Source: Pseudomonadota bacterium (GTDB lineage Bacteria; Pseudomonadota; Alphaproteobacteria; Rhizobiales; Xanthobacteraceae). Taken from it: a stretch of 64,000 nucleotides of DNA. Shown piece after piece: positions 17,850 through 27,310 of this stretch (within the stretch, counting starts at the first letter, position 1; each line of letters begins with the position of its first letter). The stretch lies in the NCBI GenBank assembly GCA_023451825.1, contig JAEXYA010000048.1:48530-112529 (forward strand). The letters run 5' to 3'. Under the pieces are notes generated by a model. That model saw nothing but the letters and a program-made list of their open reading frames with translations, did no database searches and was not told where the DNA came from. Made by a program: the position numbers and the translations under genes.

Positions 17850-19196
17850 TCAAGCTGCCGCCGCATGCCCGAGCGCATGCACGATGGTGTCGACCACTTC
17901 TTCTACCATCTCGCGATCGTCGCCCTCGCCCATCACGCGGATCACCGGTTCGGTGCCCGACGGACGGATCAGAAGGCGGCCATGGCCGTTGAGACGCTGC
18001 TCGGCAGCCGCGATGGTGGATTGCACGTCCGCATTGTCGAGCGGCTTGCCGCTGCGATAGCGCACATTCTTGAGGATCTGCGGCAGCGGATCAAACAGAT
18101 GGCAGACTTCCGACACCGGACGGCCGAGCTTCTGCACGACAGCCAGCACCTGCAGCGCTGCGACGAAGCCGTCGCCGGTGGTCGCATAGTCGGACATGAT
18201 GATATGGCCCGACGGCTCACCGCCGACATTGTAGCCGTTCTGCAGCATCTGCTCGAGCACATAGCGATCACCGACCGCGGTGCGGATCAACTCGATGCCA
18301 TGACCCTGCAGGAATCGCTCAAGACCGAGATTGGACATCACGGTGGAGACAATGCCCGGCTTGGCAAGGCGCCCGTCATCCTTCCAGCTCTGCGCGATGA
18401 CCGCGAGCAACTGATCGCCATCGACCACATGGCCGCGCTCATCGACGATGATCACACGGTCGGCGTCGCCATCCAGCGCGATGCCGATATCGGCGCGCAT
18501 CTCGCGCACCTTGCGGCTCAGCGCTTCCGGCGAGGTCGAACCGCATTCCTTGTTGATGTTGAAACCATCCGGCTCGACGCCGATGGAGATGACGTCAGCC
18601 CCCAGTTCCCACAGCGCTTCCGGCACCACCTTGTACGCTGCACCATTGGCGCAATCGACGACAACACGCAGGCCTTCGAGGCTGATGTCGCGCGGCAGCG
18701 TACGTTTGGCGAATTCGATATAGCGGTCATGCACGCCATCAATACGACGGGCGCGGCCAAGGCTGGCACTCTGCGACAGCTTGCGATCCAGATTCTCGTC
18801 GAGCAATTCCTCGATCTGCTTCTCGACATCGTCGGACAGTTTGAAGCCAAGCGGACCAAACAGCTTGATGCCATTGTCTTCGAACAGATTGTGCGACGCA
18901 GAAATCATGACGCCGAGATCGGCGCGCATGGATTTGGTGATCATTGCCACGGCCGGCGTCGGCATCGGGCCGACGAGCAGCACATCCATTCCCACCGACG
19001 TGAAACCGGCCACCATGGCGTTTTCGATCATATAGCCGGACAGACGCGTATCCTTGCCGATCACCACCCGGTGGCGATGATCGCCGCGCTGGAAGACAAG
19101 ACCAGCAGCCTGCCCGACCTTCAGCGCCAATTCCGGCGTGATCAGCCCATTGGCACGCCCGCGAATGCCGTCCGTTCCGAAATATTTGCGGCTCAT
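17850..19196 (-). CDS. glmM: Phosphoglucosamine mutase
   Basis: Interconverts glucosamine-6-phosphate and glucosamine-1-phosphate on the route to UDP-GlcNAc, peptidoglycan and lipopolysaccharide. It has 448 residues, the normal family length. MSRKYFGTDGIRGRANG opens the protein; the phospho-accepting Ser101 is in GVMISASHN; the metal loop is DGDADRVIIVDE; the sugar loop is GGEPSGHII; and the phosphate-binding loop is RPSGTEPVIRVMGEG. In many relatives glmM follows ftsH and folP; here ftsH lies 30 kb away, so that linkage is broken. GGGGG lies just upstream of the ATG. Confidence 0.97.
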   Translation of the reverse strand: MSRKYFGTDGIRGRANGLITPELALKVGQAAGLVFQRGDHRHRVVIGKDTRLSGYMIENAMVAGFTSVGMDVLLVGPMPTPAVAMITKSMRADLGVMISASHNLFEDNGIKLFGPLGFKLSDDVEKQIEELLDENLDRKLSQSASLGRARRIDGVHDRYIEFAKRTLPRDISLEGLRVVVDCANGAAYKVVPEALWELGADVISIGVEPDGFNINKECGSTSPEALSRKVREMRADIGIALDGDADRVIIVDERGHVVDGDQLLAVIAQSWKDDGRLAKPGIVSTVMSNLGLERFLQGHGIELIRTAVGDRYVLEQMLQNGYNVGGEPSGHIIMSDYATTGDGFVAALQVLAVVQKLGRPVSEVCHLFDPLPQILKNVRYRSGKPLDNADVQSTIAAAEQRLNGHGRLLIRPSGTEPVIRVMGEGDDREMVEEVVDTIVHALGHAAAA

Positions 19197-19425
19197 GGAT
19201 AACCCCCGTCACGCCTGCCCGTCGCAGGCGCTCAAACACAGTCTGGCGACTCGCTTGCACGCGCCGCCGCATATGTGACGGACTTATAAGGCCGTCGAGG
19301 CTAACTTCGCTTCAAAAAATATGATGAATCATTACCGAGGACAACGACGTGCGGTTATCGGTAACATACTGACCTGACTAAAGGAATCCGGACGGCAAGC
19401 GCGTAGCGCTGGCGGAACCGGTCCT

Positions 19426-19611
19426 TCATCCCTTCCGTTTGACGTGGTGATCCGCCTTCGAATGAGCGGGCTGGGTCACACTGACCGGGTCCGAGCCCGG
19501 GAACGTCTCTTCCAAGCCTTCATCAAGCGCCTCGTCGAGCAGTCGCCTTTCGGCCTCCTCGGCGGCCCTGTCACGCGCTTTGGCAGGATCGCGTGGCTTT
19601 GATCTGGTCAT
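19426..19611 (-). CDS. Small conserved hypothetical protein
   Basis: A 61-residue, highly charged protein with an Arg/Ala/Glu helix (residues about 8-36) and the motif LEETFPGSDPVSVTQP near the C-terminus, which I recall from many short Hyphomicrobiales proteins of unknown role. The ATG at 19611 is preferred over 19638 because GAGGG lies upstream of it at normal spacing and the earlier ATG has no site. Confidence 0.7.
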   Translation of the reverse strand: MTRSKPRDPAKARDRAAEEAERRLLDEALDEGLEETFPGSDPVSVTQPAHSKADHHVKRKG

Positions 19612-19725
19612 GACTTTTCCCTCGGGATTCGACGACATGATGATGACAAGACAGATGTGGCGGCACGGCCAACCATGCTAGATGACGTTCCAACAAAGTG
19701 ACGACAAGAACGGCTGGGAGCCTTC

Positions 19726-20865
19726 ATGAAGCATATCACCTGCATCGAAGACCTTCGTATCGAGCACAAGCGCAATGTGCCAAAGGCGTTCTTCGACTAT
19801 GTCGATCACGGCTCCTATAGCGAGGACACCTTCCGCGCCAATACCGAAGACCTGCAGAAGCTCAAATTCCGCCAGCGCATCCTGGTCGACATCGCCAATC
19901 GCGACACCTCGACCACGATCCTCGGCGAAAAGGCGACCATGCCGCTGATCTGCGCGCCGGTCGGCTCGACCGGCATGCAATATGGCGACGGCGAAATTCA
20001 CGCCTGCCGCGCCGCACAGGCCTTCGGCATTCCCTACACGCTTTCCACGATGTCGATTAATTCGATCGAAGACCTCGCCGAGAATGTCGAGAAACCGTTC
20101 TGGTTTCAGCTCTATGTCATGAAGGACCGCGGCTTCATCAAAGAGCTGATCGAGCGCGCCATCAAGGCGAAGTGCAGCGCCTTGGTGCTGACCGTCGATC
20201 TGCAGGTGATCGGCCAGCGCCATCAGGACATTAAGAATGGCCTGTCGGTGCCGCCGCAGATCTACAATCTCAAGAACATGATCGACTTCGTCAGCCATCC
20301 CGCCTGGCTGATGCGCACGCTGCAGGCCAAACGCCGTAACTTCGGCAACATCGCCGGCTTCGTGAAGAACACCGACGACCTGGAATCCGTTTCGCAATGG
20401 ACCGCCCAGCAGTTCGACGCGACGCTGAACTGGAAGGATCTCGAATGGATCCGCAGCATCTGGCCCGGCAAGATCATCATCAAGGGCATCCATGATATCG
20501 AGGACGCCCGCGAGGCCGTAAAGGTCGGTGCGCAGGCGATGGTCGTGTCCAACCATGGCGGCCGTCAGCTCGACGGCGCGCCGTCGTCGATCTCGGTTCT
20601 GCCGGGCATCGTCGATGCTGTCGGCTCCGATATCGAAGTGATGTTCGACAGCGGCATCCGCTCCGGCCAGGACGTGATGCGCGCGCTCGCACTCGGCGCC
20701 AAGTCGTGCATGATCGGCCGCGCTTATGTCTATGGCCTCGGCGCCTATGGCGGCCCCGGCGTGACCAAGGCACTCGACATCCTGCGCAACGAACTCAGCG
20801 TGACGATGGGACTTTGCGGCGTGAACAGCATCGCGGAGATCAACAAGCGCGTGCTGGTGCAGTGA
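19726..20865 (+). CDS. lldD: FMN-dependent L-lactate dehydrogenase / alpha-hydroxyacid oxidase family
   Basis: A 379-residue (S)-2-hydroxyacid dehydrogenase that feeds electrons from L-lactate to the respiratory chain at the inner membrane. Residues seen include APVGSTGMQYGDGEIHACRA, TLSTMSINSIEDL, FQLYVMKDRG, the catalytic His and Arg in VVSNHGGRQLDGAPSS, and the FMN phosphate site MFDSGIRSGQDVMRALALGA. A lactate permease gene lies 0.8 kb away on the other strand, supporting lactate rather than glycolate as the substrate; glycolate has its own glcDEF in this window. GGGAG precedes the ATG. Confidence 0.9.
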   Translation: MKHITCIEDLRIEHKRNVPKAFFDYVDHGSYSEDTFRANTEDLQKLKFRQRILVDIANRDTSTTILGEKATMPLICAPVGSTGMQYGDGEIHACRAAQAFGIPYTLSTMSINSIEDLAENVEKPFWFQLYVMKDRGFIKELIERAIKAKCSALVLTVDLQVIGQRHQDIKNGLSVPPQIYNLKNMIDFVSHPAWLMRTLQAKRRNFGNIAGFVKNTDDLESVSQWTAQQFDATLNWKDLEWIRSIWPGKIIIKGIHDIEDAREAVKVGAQAMVVSNHGGRQLDGAPSSISVLPGIVDAVGSDIEVMFDSGIRSGQDVMRALALGAKSCMIGRAYVYGLGAYGGPGVTKALDILRNELSVTMGLCGVNSIAEINKRVLVQ

Positions 20866-20875
20866 AGAATGTGGT

Positions 20876-20969
20876 GCCGTAGGGCGGATGAGGCGAAGCC
20901 GTAATCCGCCGGCCGAGTTCATGGCTGAAACTCCGCGGCGGATTACGCTTCGCTCATCCGCCCTACGGC
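20876..20969. repeat. Palindromic repeat between convergent genes
   Basis: Long imperfect inverted repeat. The left arm begins GCCGTAGGGCGGATGAGG and the right arm ends CATCCGCCCTACGGC; the inner parts are GTAATCCGCC and GGCGGATTACG. It fills the space between lldD and the META-type gene, 6 bases from the latter's stop, and probably also ends transcription both ways. The GTAGGGCGGAT type occurs widely in bacterial genomes. Confidence 0.8.
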
Positions 20970-20975
20970 TCGGCG

Positions 20976-21380
20976 CTAATTCGTATTCAGCCGAAACCGA
21001 AGCGTCTTCGGTCCGATGAAAGTCACCGTATCCCCGCGGCGTTGCCAGTTCGTGGCGGCGCCGAGATCGGCCAGCAATTGATCATCCAGCGCCACCTGCG
21101 CCTCGGTACAGTTGCGATTGACGATCGTGCCCGGCACAAAGATCACCGTGTTGCCGGCGATCGAAAACTGCCCCTTCCCGCCCTTGCACCACAGCTCCAC
21201 CATCGCCTCGCCGGCATCGCCGATTTCGAGATTGGGGATACGCTTGTTGCCCGGCATCCGCTGCGCGTCGAGGGTCATCTCCATGCCGAACGGAAAGTCG
21301 TCAGCGGCCTGCGCTGGCAGCGTAAACAGGAGCGCGGCGCAAGCCATGGCGGCGCGCAGCAATGTCGTGTTGGAAATCAT
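20976..21380 (-). CDS. Secreted META-domain-like protein
   Basis: A 134-residue exported protein. The signal peptide MISNTTLLRAAMACAALL to AQAAD is followed by a domain like the META/HslJ fold: short beta strands with FSIAGNTVIFVPGTIVNRN, a single conserved Cys (in NCTEAQVALDDQLLADL) and TVTFIGPKTLRFR at the end. HslJ-type proteins are envelope or stress proteins of unclear biochemistry. The family call is from pattern memory only. An open frame continues upstream through a palindromic repeat (to 21611), but that part is repeat DNA, not protein. Confidence 0.65.
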   Translation of the reverse strand: MISNTTLLRAAMACAALLFTLPAQAADDFPFGMEMTLDAQRMPGNKRIPNLEIGDAGEAMVELWCKGGKGQFSIAGNTVIFVPGTIVNRNCTEAQVALDDQLLADLGAATNWQRRGDTVTFIGPKTLRFRLNTN

Positions 21381-21484
21381 CTGATGTCCCGGTGATGGAA
21401 GGGCGTCGCTCGCGGTTCTATGCGAGGCGGCCGGACTTGACCAGAAAGGTCGGGACACAATGTGGCGAGGCAACAACAATCTCG

Positions 21485-21617
21485 CCGTCATTGCGAGGTC
21501 AGGGAAAGCCTTCGGCTTTCCCCTTAGCGGAGCGACGAAGCAATCCAGTTCTTGGCTTTCTGGATTGCTTCGCCCAGGGAATTGGCTTTGCCAATTCCCC
21601 ATAGCTCGCAATGACGG
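21485..21617. repeat. Palindromic repeat upstream of META-type gene
   Basis: Outer arms CCGTCATTGCGAG and CTCGCAATGACGG are perfect inverted copies 133 bases end to end. Inner arms include GAAGCAATCCAG with CTGGATTGCTTC and GGGAAAGCC-like stems. This CGTCATTGCGAG type is frequent in Nitrobacteraceae. It ends 10 bases from the lldP stop codon. Confidence 0.85.
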
Positions 21618-21626
21618 CGGAGAGCC

Positions 21627-23300
21627 TTATTTCGGCGCCGCGATCACCATTTCCGTGAACGGATAGACATAAGCTTGCAGCATCACGAAACCGCCGACCA
21701 TGCAGGCCAGCACGATGGAGTGCCAGAACACGAAGCGCAGGATCGAGCCTTCATGGCCGAACCAGTTCGTCGCCGTGGACGCCACCACGATGGACTGCGC
21801 GTCGATCATCTTGCCCATCACGCCGCCCGATGAATTGGCGGCGCTCATCAGGATCGGATTGAGCCCGAGCTGCTCCGACGTGATCTTCTGCAGATTGCCG
21901 AACAGCACATTCGATGCTGTATCCGAACCGGTCAGCGCGACACCGAGCCAGCCGAGCAGCGTACCGAAGAACGGATACAACACACCGGTGGCTGCGAAAG
22001 CGAGACCGAGGGTGGCGTCAACGCCCGAGAGGCGCGTCAGCGTGCCGATGGCCAGCATCGCCGAGATGGTGATCAGCGAATAGGCGCAGATCTTGATGGT
22101 GCGGCCATATTCCGTGATCATCTTGATCGGCGAGAAGCCCATCACGAAGCCGGAAATGATCGCGGCGAGCAGCATGCCGGTGCCGGTAAAGGACACATAG
22201 GTGAAAGCGAAGACCGCGGCCTCCTTGGTCGGCTGCGGTGCCACCGGCGGCACCTTGTTGATCATGTTGTGCAGCTCGGGCACCGGATAGTTCCAGGAGA
22301 AGATCGGATTGACGATCCCCTTGAACCAGTTGGTGCCCCAGATCAGCAGGATGATGCAGAGGATGATCCACGGCGTCAGCGCGCTCCAGACCTGCGCCGA
22401 GGTGAGCGGCGTGGTGTCGAGCGGTTTTGCGGGCGGTGCGGTGGCGGCCGAGTCGTCGCGCTGGCGCAGCTTTGCGGAGGTCCAGATCGTCTTCGGCTGC
22501 CAGACCTTCAGGAACAGGATCAGCGCCGCCATCGAGATCAGCGAGGCGCCGATATCGACGATCCACGGATTGATGTAGTTCGAGATCACGAATTGCGGGA
22601 TGGCGAAGGACAGCGCGGTGACCAGGATCGCCGGCCAAACTTCCTTCATGCCCTTCCAGCCCGCAAAGGCCCACACCACCCAGAACGGCACGATCATCGA
22701 GAACACCGGCAATTGCCGGCCGACCATGGCACCGAGAATGAACGGATCGAAGCCGGTGACGGTGGCGAGGCCCTGGATCGGCGTGCCGAGCGCGCCGTAA
22801 GCCACGGGCGCGGTGTTGGCGATCAGCGACAGGCCGGAGGCGGCAAGCGGCGAGAAGCCGAGACCGATCAGCACGGCGCCGGTGACGGCCACCGGCGTGC
22901 CGAAGCCCGAGGCGCCTTCGAAGAACGCACCGAACGAGAAGGCGATCAGCAGGATCTGCAGACGGCGGTCATTGGTGACGCCGCCGATGGCGCGCTGCAG
23001 GATTTCGAAGCGGCCGCTATCGACGGTGAGCCGATACATGAAGATGACGTTGAGGACGATCCAGCCGATCGGGAAGAAGCCGGTGACCACGCCGAGGGCC
23101 GATGCGCGGATCGACATATTGGCCGGCATGGTGAAGGCATAGATCGCAACGAGATTGGCCAGCACCAGCGCGATGACGGCGGCGATATGCGCCTTCACCT
23201 TGTTGGTGGCGATCAGCACCAGCAGGATGACCACGGGAATGGCCGCGACCAATGTCGACAGCGTCGCATTGTTGAATGGATTGTAGACCTGATTCCACAT
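21627..23300 (-). CDS. lldP: L-lactate permease, LctP family
   Basis: A 557-residue inner-membrane lactate-proton symporter with about 12-14 hydrophobic helices. Family signatures include GAFFEGASGFGTPVAVTGAV, ANTAPVAYGALGTPIQGL, GWLGVALTGSDTASNVLFG and SANSSGGVMGKMIDAQSIV. The length is normal for LldP. It imports L-lactate, D-lactate or glycolate, consistent with lldD close by. The ATG at 23300 (MWNQVYNPFNN) is used; the open frame upstream to 23405 is basic and membrane-free, so unlikely to be translated. Confidence 0.93.
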   Translation of the reverse strand: MWNQVYNPFNNATLSTLVAAIPVVILLVLIATNKVKAHIAAVIALVLANLVAIYAFTMPANMSIRASALGVVTGFFPIGWIVLNVIFMYRLTVDSGRFEILQRAIGGVTNDRRLQILLIAFSFGAFFEGASGFGTPVAVTGAVLIGLGFSPLAASGLSLIANTAPVAYGALGTPIQGLATVTGFDPFILGAMVGRQLPVFSMIVPFWVVWAFAGWKGMKEVWPAILVTALSFAIPQFVISNYINPWIVDIGASLISMAALILFLKVWQPKTIWTSAKLRQRDDSAATAPPAKPLDTTPLTSAQVWSALTPWIILCIILLIWGTNWFKGIVNPIFSWNYPVPELHNMINKVPPVAPQPTKEAAVFAFTYVSFTGTGMLLAAIISGFVMGFSPIKMITEYGRTIKICAYSLITISAMLAIGTLTRLSGVDATLGLAFAATGVLYPFFGTLLGWLGVALTGSDTASNVLFGNLQKITSEQLGLNPILMSAANSSGGVMGKMIDAQSIVVASTATNWFGHEGSILRFVFWHSIVLACMVGGFVMLQAYVYPFTEMVIAAPK

Positions 23301-23575
23301 GGCCCGTTTCCCCGTTGTTTTTGTTGGCAGCGTGCGGCACGGCCGGCCCGGCAGCTTGCTGATTGTTTGTTTGCGAGAGCTTCGGCGGTCGGCCGAGCCG
23401 ATCACGGACTTCGCAATGCGGTGCCGGGAGCCCCGGCCCTCGCCTTTGCCGCATGCTAGGGTAAATCACAGTTTCGCGACAAGGCGTCGCGCGTCACTTT
23501 GTCGGCGACTTTCGTCTAAACGCTTAGAAACCCTCTCGCCTCAGGGGCTTAGCGCCCTGCTCCCGGAGATTGTCT

Positions 23576-25318
23576 GTGAATAACATCCGCTCCACCCTCG
23601 CGGCCGTCTGGCGCATCGCCGTGCCCTATTTCAATTCCGAGGACCGATGGGCAGGGCGTGGATTGCTGGCGGCGGTGATCGCGCTGGAGCTCGGCTATGT
23701 CGCCATCACCGTGATGGTGAACCGCTGGAACAGCAGCTTCTACAATGCGCTGCAGGATCGCGACTGGCCGACCTTCACCACTCAGCTCGGCATCTTCGCG
23801 CTGCTCGCGACCTGTTCGGTGATCGTGCAGGTGTATCAGCTCTATCTGAACCAGTGGCTGCGCATCCGCTGGCGCCGCTGGCTGACGGAACACTATCTGA
23901 GCGGATGGCTGAACGGCGCCAACCACTATCGCATGCAGCTGCTGGGCGAGACCGCCGACAATCCCGACCAGCGGATCGAGGAAGATGCGCAACTGTTCGT
24001 CGATCAAACGCTGACGCTGGGCGTCGGCCTGCTCAGCGCCGTGGTCACGATCTGCTCCTTCGTGGTGATCCTGTGGGGCCTGTCCGCCGAAGCGCCGCTG
24101 CATGTGTTCGGCGTCGATGTGGGCATTCCAGGCTATCTGATCTGGGCTGCGCTGATCTATGCCGTGATCGGTACGGTGTTGACGCATCTGATCGGCTGGC
24201 CGCTGGTGGGGCTGAATTTCCGCCAGCAGCGTTTCGAGGCCGACTTCCGCTTCAACCTCGTACGTGCGCGTGAAAATGGCGAACAGATCGCACTGCTCAA
24301 GGGCGAGCCGGCCGAGCACCGGCGGCTGTCGGAGCGCTTCGGACTGGCGGTGCGCAACTATCTCGACCTCATGAAACGCACCAAGAAGCTGACGGCCTTC
24401 ACCTTCAGCTACAATCAGGCGGCCGTCGTGTTTCCCTTCATCATGACGGCGCCGGCCTACTTCGCCGGCAAGGTGCAGCTCGGCAGCGTGATGCAGACCG
24501 CATCGGCTTTCGGCAGCGTGCAGGAAGCCATGTCGTTTTTCATCACCGCCTATCGCACGCTGGCGGAATGGCAGTCGGTGGTCGCGCGTCTCGATGGTTT
24601 CGAGCAGGCCATTTCCAATGGCCGCGCGCTTGTCGCCAAGCCGGACATCATCCACACGGCCGCCACGGCCGATGGGGCAATCGCCCTCTCCGATATCACG
24701 GTGGCGCTGCCAAGCGGAACGCCACTGCTGCAGACGGCAAGTTTCGCCTTCCGCAAGGGCGAGCGCACTTTGCTGACGGGACCGTCCGGCTCCGGCAAAT
24801 CGACGCTGTTCCGTGCCATCGCCGGCATCTGGCCCTTCGGCAAGGGCAACGTCACCCTGCCCGCAAATGCCGTGATCATGATGCTGCCGCAGCGGCCGTA
24901 TTTTCCCATCGGCACGTTAGGAGACGCGATCACCTATCCCGGCAGCAAGGATGACTTCGATCCATCGGCCATCGCCGCAGCGATCACCGCCGTCGGCCTC
25001 CCGGCCCTGACACAGCGGCTCGATGAAGACGCCCACTGGAATCGCATGCTGTCGCTCGGCGAACAGCAGCGCCTCGGCGTCGCCCGCGCATTGCTGCACA
25101 GGCCGGACTATCTGTTCCTGGATGAAGCCACCGCCTCGCTCGACGAGCCATCAGAGGCGGCGATCTACAAGTTGATCGAACAGCGTTTGCCGAACACCAC
25201 GGTGATCTCCATCGGCCATCGCGGCACGCTGCATGCGTTTCATCAGCGCAATGTGGTGCTCGCGCCATCAGCGAACAATTTCACGCTTGAGGATGCGCCC
25301 GCGGCAGCCGCACCGTGA
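23576..25318 (+). CDS. ABC transporter, SbmA/YddA type permease fused to ATPase
   Basis: A 580-residue half-transporter. The N-terminal membrane domain is of the ABC_membrane_2 (peroxisomal/BacA-SbmA) type, with NRWNSSFYNALQDRDW and NPDQRIEEDAQLFVD. The C-terminal ATPase has Walker A GPSGSGKSTLFRAIAGIW, Q-loop LPQRPYFPIGTL, signature LSLGEQQRLGVARALL and Walker B YLFLDEATASLD. It should work as a homodimer. Relatives move peptides, long-chain acyl-CoA or cobalamin (mycobacterial Rv1819c). The GTG at 23576 has GGAG eight bases upstream; a TTG at 23570 is too close to it. The 3' end overlaps the convergent kinase gene by 38 bases. Confidence 0.9.
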   Translation: MNNIRSTLAAVWRIAVPYFNSEDRWAGRGLLAAVIALELGYVAITVMVNRWNSSFYNALQDRDWPTFTTQLGIFALLATCSVIVQVYQLYLNQWLRIRWRRWLTEHYLSGWLNGANHYRMQLLGETADNPDQRIEEDAQLFVDQTLTLGVGLLSAVVTICSFVVILWGLSAEAPLHVFGVDVGIPGYLIWAALIYAVIGTVLTHLIGWPLVGLNFRQQRFEADFRFNLVRARENGEQIALLKGEPAEHRRLSERFGLAVRNYLDLMKRTKKLTAFTFSYNQAAVVFPFIMTAPAYFAGKVQLGSVMQTASAFGSVQEAMSFFITAYRTLAEWQSVVARLDGFEQAISNGRALVAKPDIIHTAATADGAIALSDITVALPSGTPLLQTASFAFRKGERTLLTGPSGSGKSTLFRAIAGIWPFGKGNVTLPANAVIMMLPQRPYFPIGTLGDAITYPGSKDDFDPSAIAAAITAVGLPALTQRLDEDAHWNRMLSLGEQQRLGVARALLHRPDYLFLDEATASLDEPSEAAIYKLIEQRLPNTTVISIGHRGTLHAFHQRNVVLAPSANNFTLEDAPAAAAP

Positions 25319-26594
25319 CATGCAGGCCGGTCTCGTTACCTTTACTGCGGTTCTGGAGCGAGACCTCGCCGCCGCATCGGTCAACGATACGCTTGACGAT
25401 GGCAAGGCCGAGCCCGCTGCCATCCTCCACCGGATCAATGCCACGATAAAACGGCTCGAACAGCCGGGTCAGATCACTGGCGTCAACACCGGGGCCGGTA
25501 TCGACCATTTGCAGGATCACGACATCGCCAGCGGCATGAACATCGATATCGACGCGGCCTGCGGATGGTGTGTAGCGGATGGCATTATCCACGATGTTGC
25601 GCACCAGCGTCGATAATTCGAGCGGGTCGGCATGGACCTGGGCGACCTGCAGCGACGTGAAGCCGACATCGACCCCCTTGTCAGCAGCCGCCGGCAGGAG
25701 GTCGGCAACCGTCTGCTTGGCGATGTCGGCGAGATCGACGACAGGCGGCAGGATGCGATGATCACCATCCTGCCGCGCCAGCGCCAGTAGCTGGTCGAGC
25801 AGATGTTTGAGCCGTTGCGCACCGGCTTTCAGCGCAGCTACGCGAGCCCGGGTGGCGGGCGGCAGATCAACATGATCGACATTCGTGACTTGCAGGCTCA
25901 AGGCGGTAACCGGGCTGCGCAGCTCATGAGCGGCTTCGCCGATGAAGCGCCGCTCACGCAGCATGGTCTCCCGCATTCGCGCAAACAGGCGATTGATCGA
26001 GGCCACGAAGGGGACGATCTCGCTCGGCAGCGCCTGTACAGGCAGCGCATTGAGATCATCGGCACGGCGCATGTCGAGCGCGCGCGCCATCCGCACCACA
26101 GGCCGCAGCGAATAGGCGATGACGAGCCCCGTCACCAGGAGCAGGCAGGGGATCAGCGCCATGATCGGCAACAGTGAGCGCAGCGCGAAATCGCCACCAA
26201 TCTCATCACGCAAGGCCGTCCGCTGCGTCACAGCAACGCGACGCCCGGCCGGATCGCTTGCCAGCAACGCGCGAACGGGCTCGCCGTTCAGCACAGCCAA
26301 ATGCAGTCCATCAGGCAATTGCGCCAAGCGGCAAGGCTCTGATTCCGCGCAAGGCAGCGCGGGCAGTTCGATCATCGTGACTTCTGCATTGGTATCGACG
26401 CCGCGGATCGGCTTGCTGCCGCCAATCGTGCCGGCCTGCACCAGACTGCCAATCTGGATCAGGACCGAGTCCTGCATTTCGATGGCTTCGCTATAGGCCC
26501 AGCGATAGGCCAGCCAGCCACCGATCCCGCCGGTGACGAGGATCATCACGGTGATGCCGAGAAACAGCCGGCTGCGCAGCGAAGCGACCGTCAT
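25281..26594 (-). CDS. Sensor histidine kinase, QseC/PmrB-like
   Basis: A 437-residue inner-membrane kinase. Helices at about 10-28 and 141-163 flank a roughly 110-residue periplasmic sensor with two Cys (82 and 88 in LPCAESEPCRL), which may form a disulfide or bind metal. A HAMP segment leads to phospho-acceptor His223 in GEAAHELRSPVTALSLQ, the N-box LVRNIVDNAIRYTP, DTGPGVDASDL and GSGLGLAIVKRI. It is translationally coupled to the response regulator upstream by an ATGA overlap. The signal is unknown. The 3' end overlaps the convergent ABC transporter. Confidence 0.92.
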   Translation of the reverse strand: MTVASLRSRLFLGITVMILVTGGIGGWLAYRWAYSEAIEMQDSVLIQIGSLVQAGTIGGSKPIRGVDTNAEVTMIELPALPCAESEPCRLAQLPDGLHLAVLNGEPVRALLASDPAGRRVAVTQRTALRDEIGGDFALRSLLPIMALIPCLLLVTGLVIAYSLRPVVRMARALDMRRADDLNALPVQALPSEIVPFVASINRLFARMRETMLRERRFIGEAAHELRSPVTALSLQVTNVDHVDLPPATRARVAALKAGAQRLKHLLDQLLALARQDGDHRILPPVVDLADIAKQTVADLLPAAADKGVDVGFTSLQVAQVHADPLELSTLVRNIVDNAIRYTPSAGRVDIDVHAAGDVVILQMVDTGPGVDASDLTRLFEPFYRGIDPVEDGSGLGLAIVKRIVDRCGGEVSLQNRSKGNETGLHVTVRLPRAHPQA

Positions 26595-27253
26595 CCGCGA
26601 TCCACCATCCAGCCGACGCCGCGCACATTGCGGATCGCAACAGCGTCGAGCTTGCGACGGACCGCATGGATGAGAAACTCGATGGCGTTGCTCTCGACCT
26701 CCTCGTTCCATCCGTAGATATGCCCTTCGAGTTCAGCCCGCGACAGGATCACCCCAGGGCGCAGCAACAGTGCCTGCAACAGCGCGAATTCACGCGCGGT
26801 CAGCACCGCCTGGCGGTCGCCGAAGGACGCGGCACGCGTAGCCGGATCGAGCCGCAGCACGCCGTTGCCGAGCACGGCCGCAGCTCCACTGCCCTCGCGA
26901 CGGAGTACCGCCCGCATCCGGGCCAGCAACTCGCGCATCTCGAATGGCTTGACCACATAGTCATCGGCGCCGAAATCCAGTCCTGCCACGCGGGCATCGA
27001 CGTCATCCCGCGCAGTGACGATGATCACCGGGATTTTGCGCGGCTGCGCCCGGATATCGCGGAGCACATCGAGCCCGTCCCTGCGCGGCAGCCCGAGATC
27101 AAGCAGCAGCATGTCGTAATTTTCATGTGCGGCAGCCTCACTGCCAGCGCGTCCGTCCCGCACCCAATCGACCGCATAGGCGGCGTCACGAAGCGCTTGC
27201 ACCACCGCCGCGCCGATCATGCGATCGTCTTCGATCAGAAGAACCCGCAACAC
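26591..27253 (-). CDS. OmpR-family response regulator
   Basis: A 220-residue regulator: receiver domain with phospho-acceptor Asp52 in LLLDLGLPRRDGLDVL, switch residues in IIVTARDDVDAR and the Lys of YVVKPFEMRELLARM. A winged helix follows with VLTAREFALLQALLLRPGVI and NAIEFLIHAVRRKL. Subfamily features resemble QseB, PmrA and TctD. The GTG at 27253 (MLRVLLIEDD) is the usual beginning of this family and has GGAG just upstream; a TTG at 27268 is also open. It is divergent from the COG4705 unit and likely binds the facing direct repeats between them. Confidence 0.94.
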   Translation of the reverse strand: MLRVLLIEDDRMIGAAVVQALRDAAYAVDWVRDGRAGSEAAAHENYDMLLLDLGLPRRDGLDVLRDIRAQPRKIPVIIVTARDDVDARVAGLDFGADDYVVKPFEMRELLARMRAVLRREGSGAAAVLGNGVLRLDPATRAASFGDRQAVLTAREFALLQALLLRPGVILSRAELEGHIYGWNEEVESNAIEFLIHAVRRKLDAVAIRNVRGVGWMVDRG

Positions 27254-27310
27254 CCTGCTCCGCGTCAAATACCGATTCTTGATGGACCAACGCTCAACGC
27301 TAAAGCCGAC

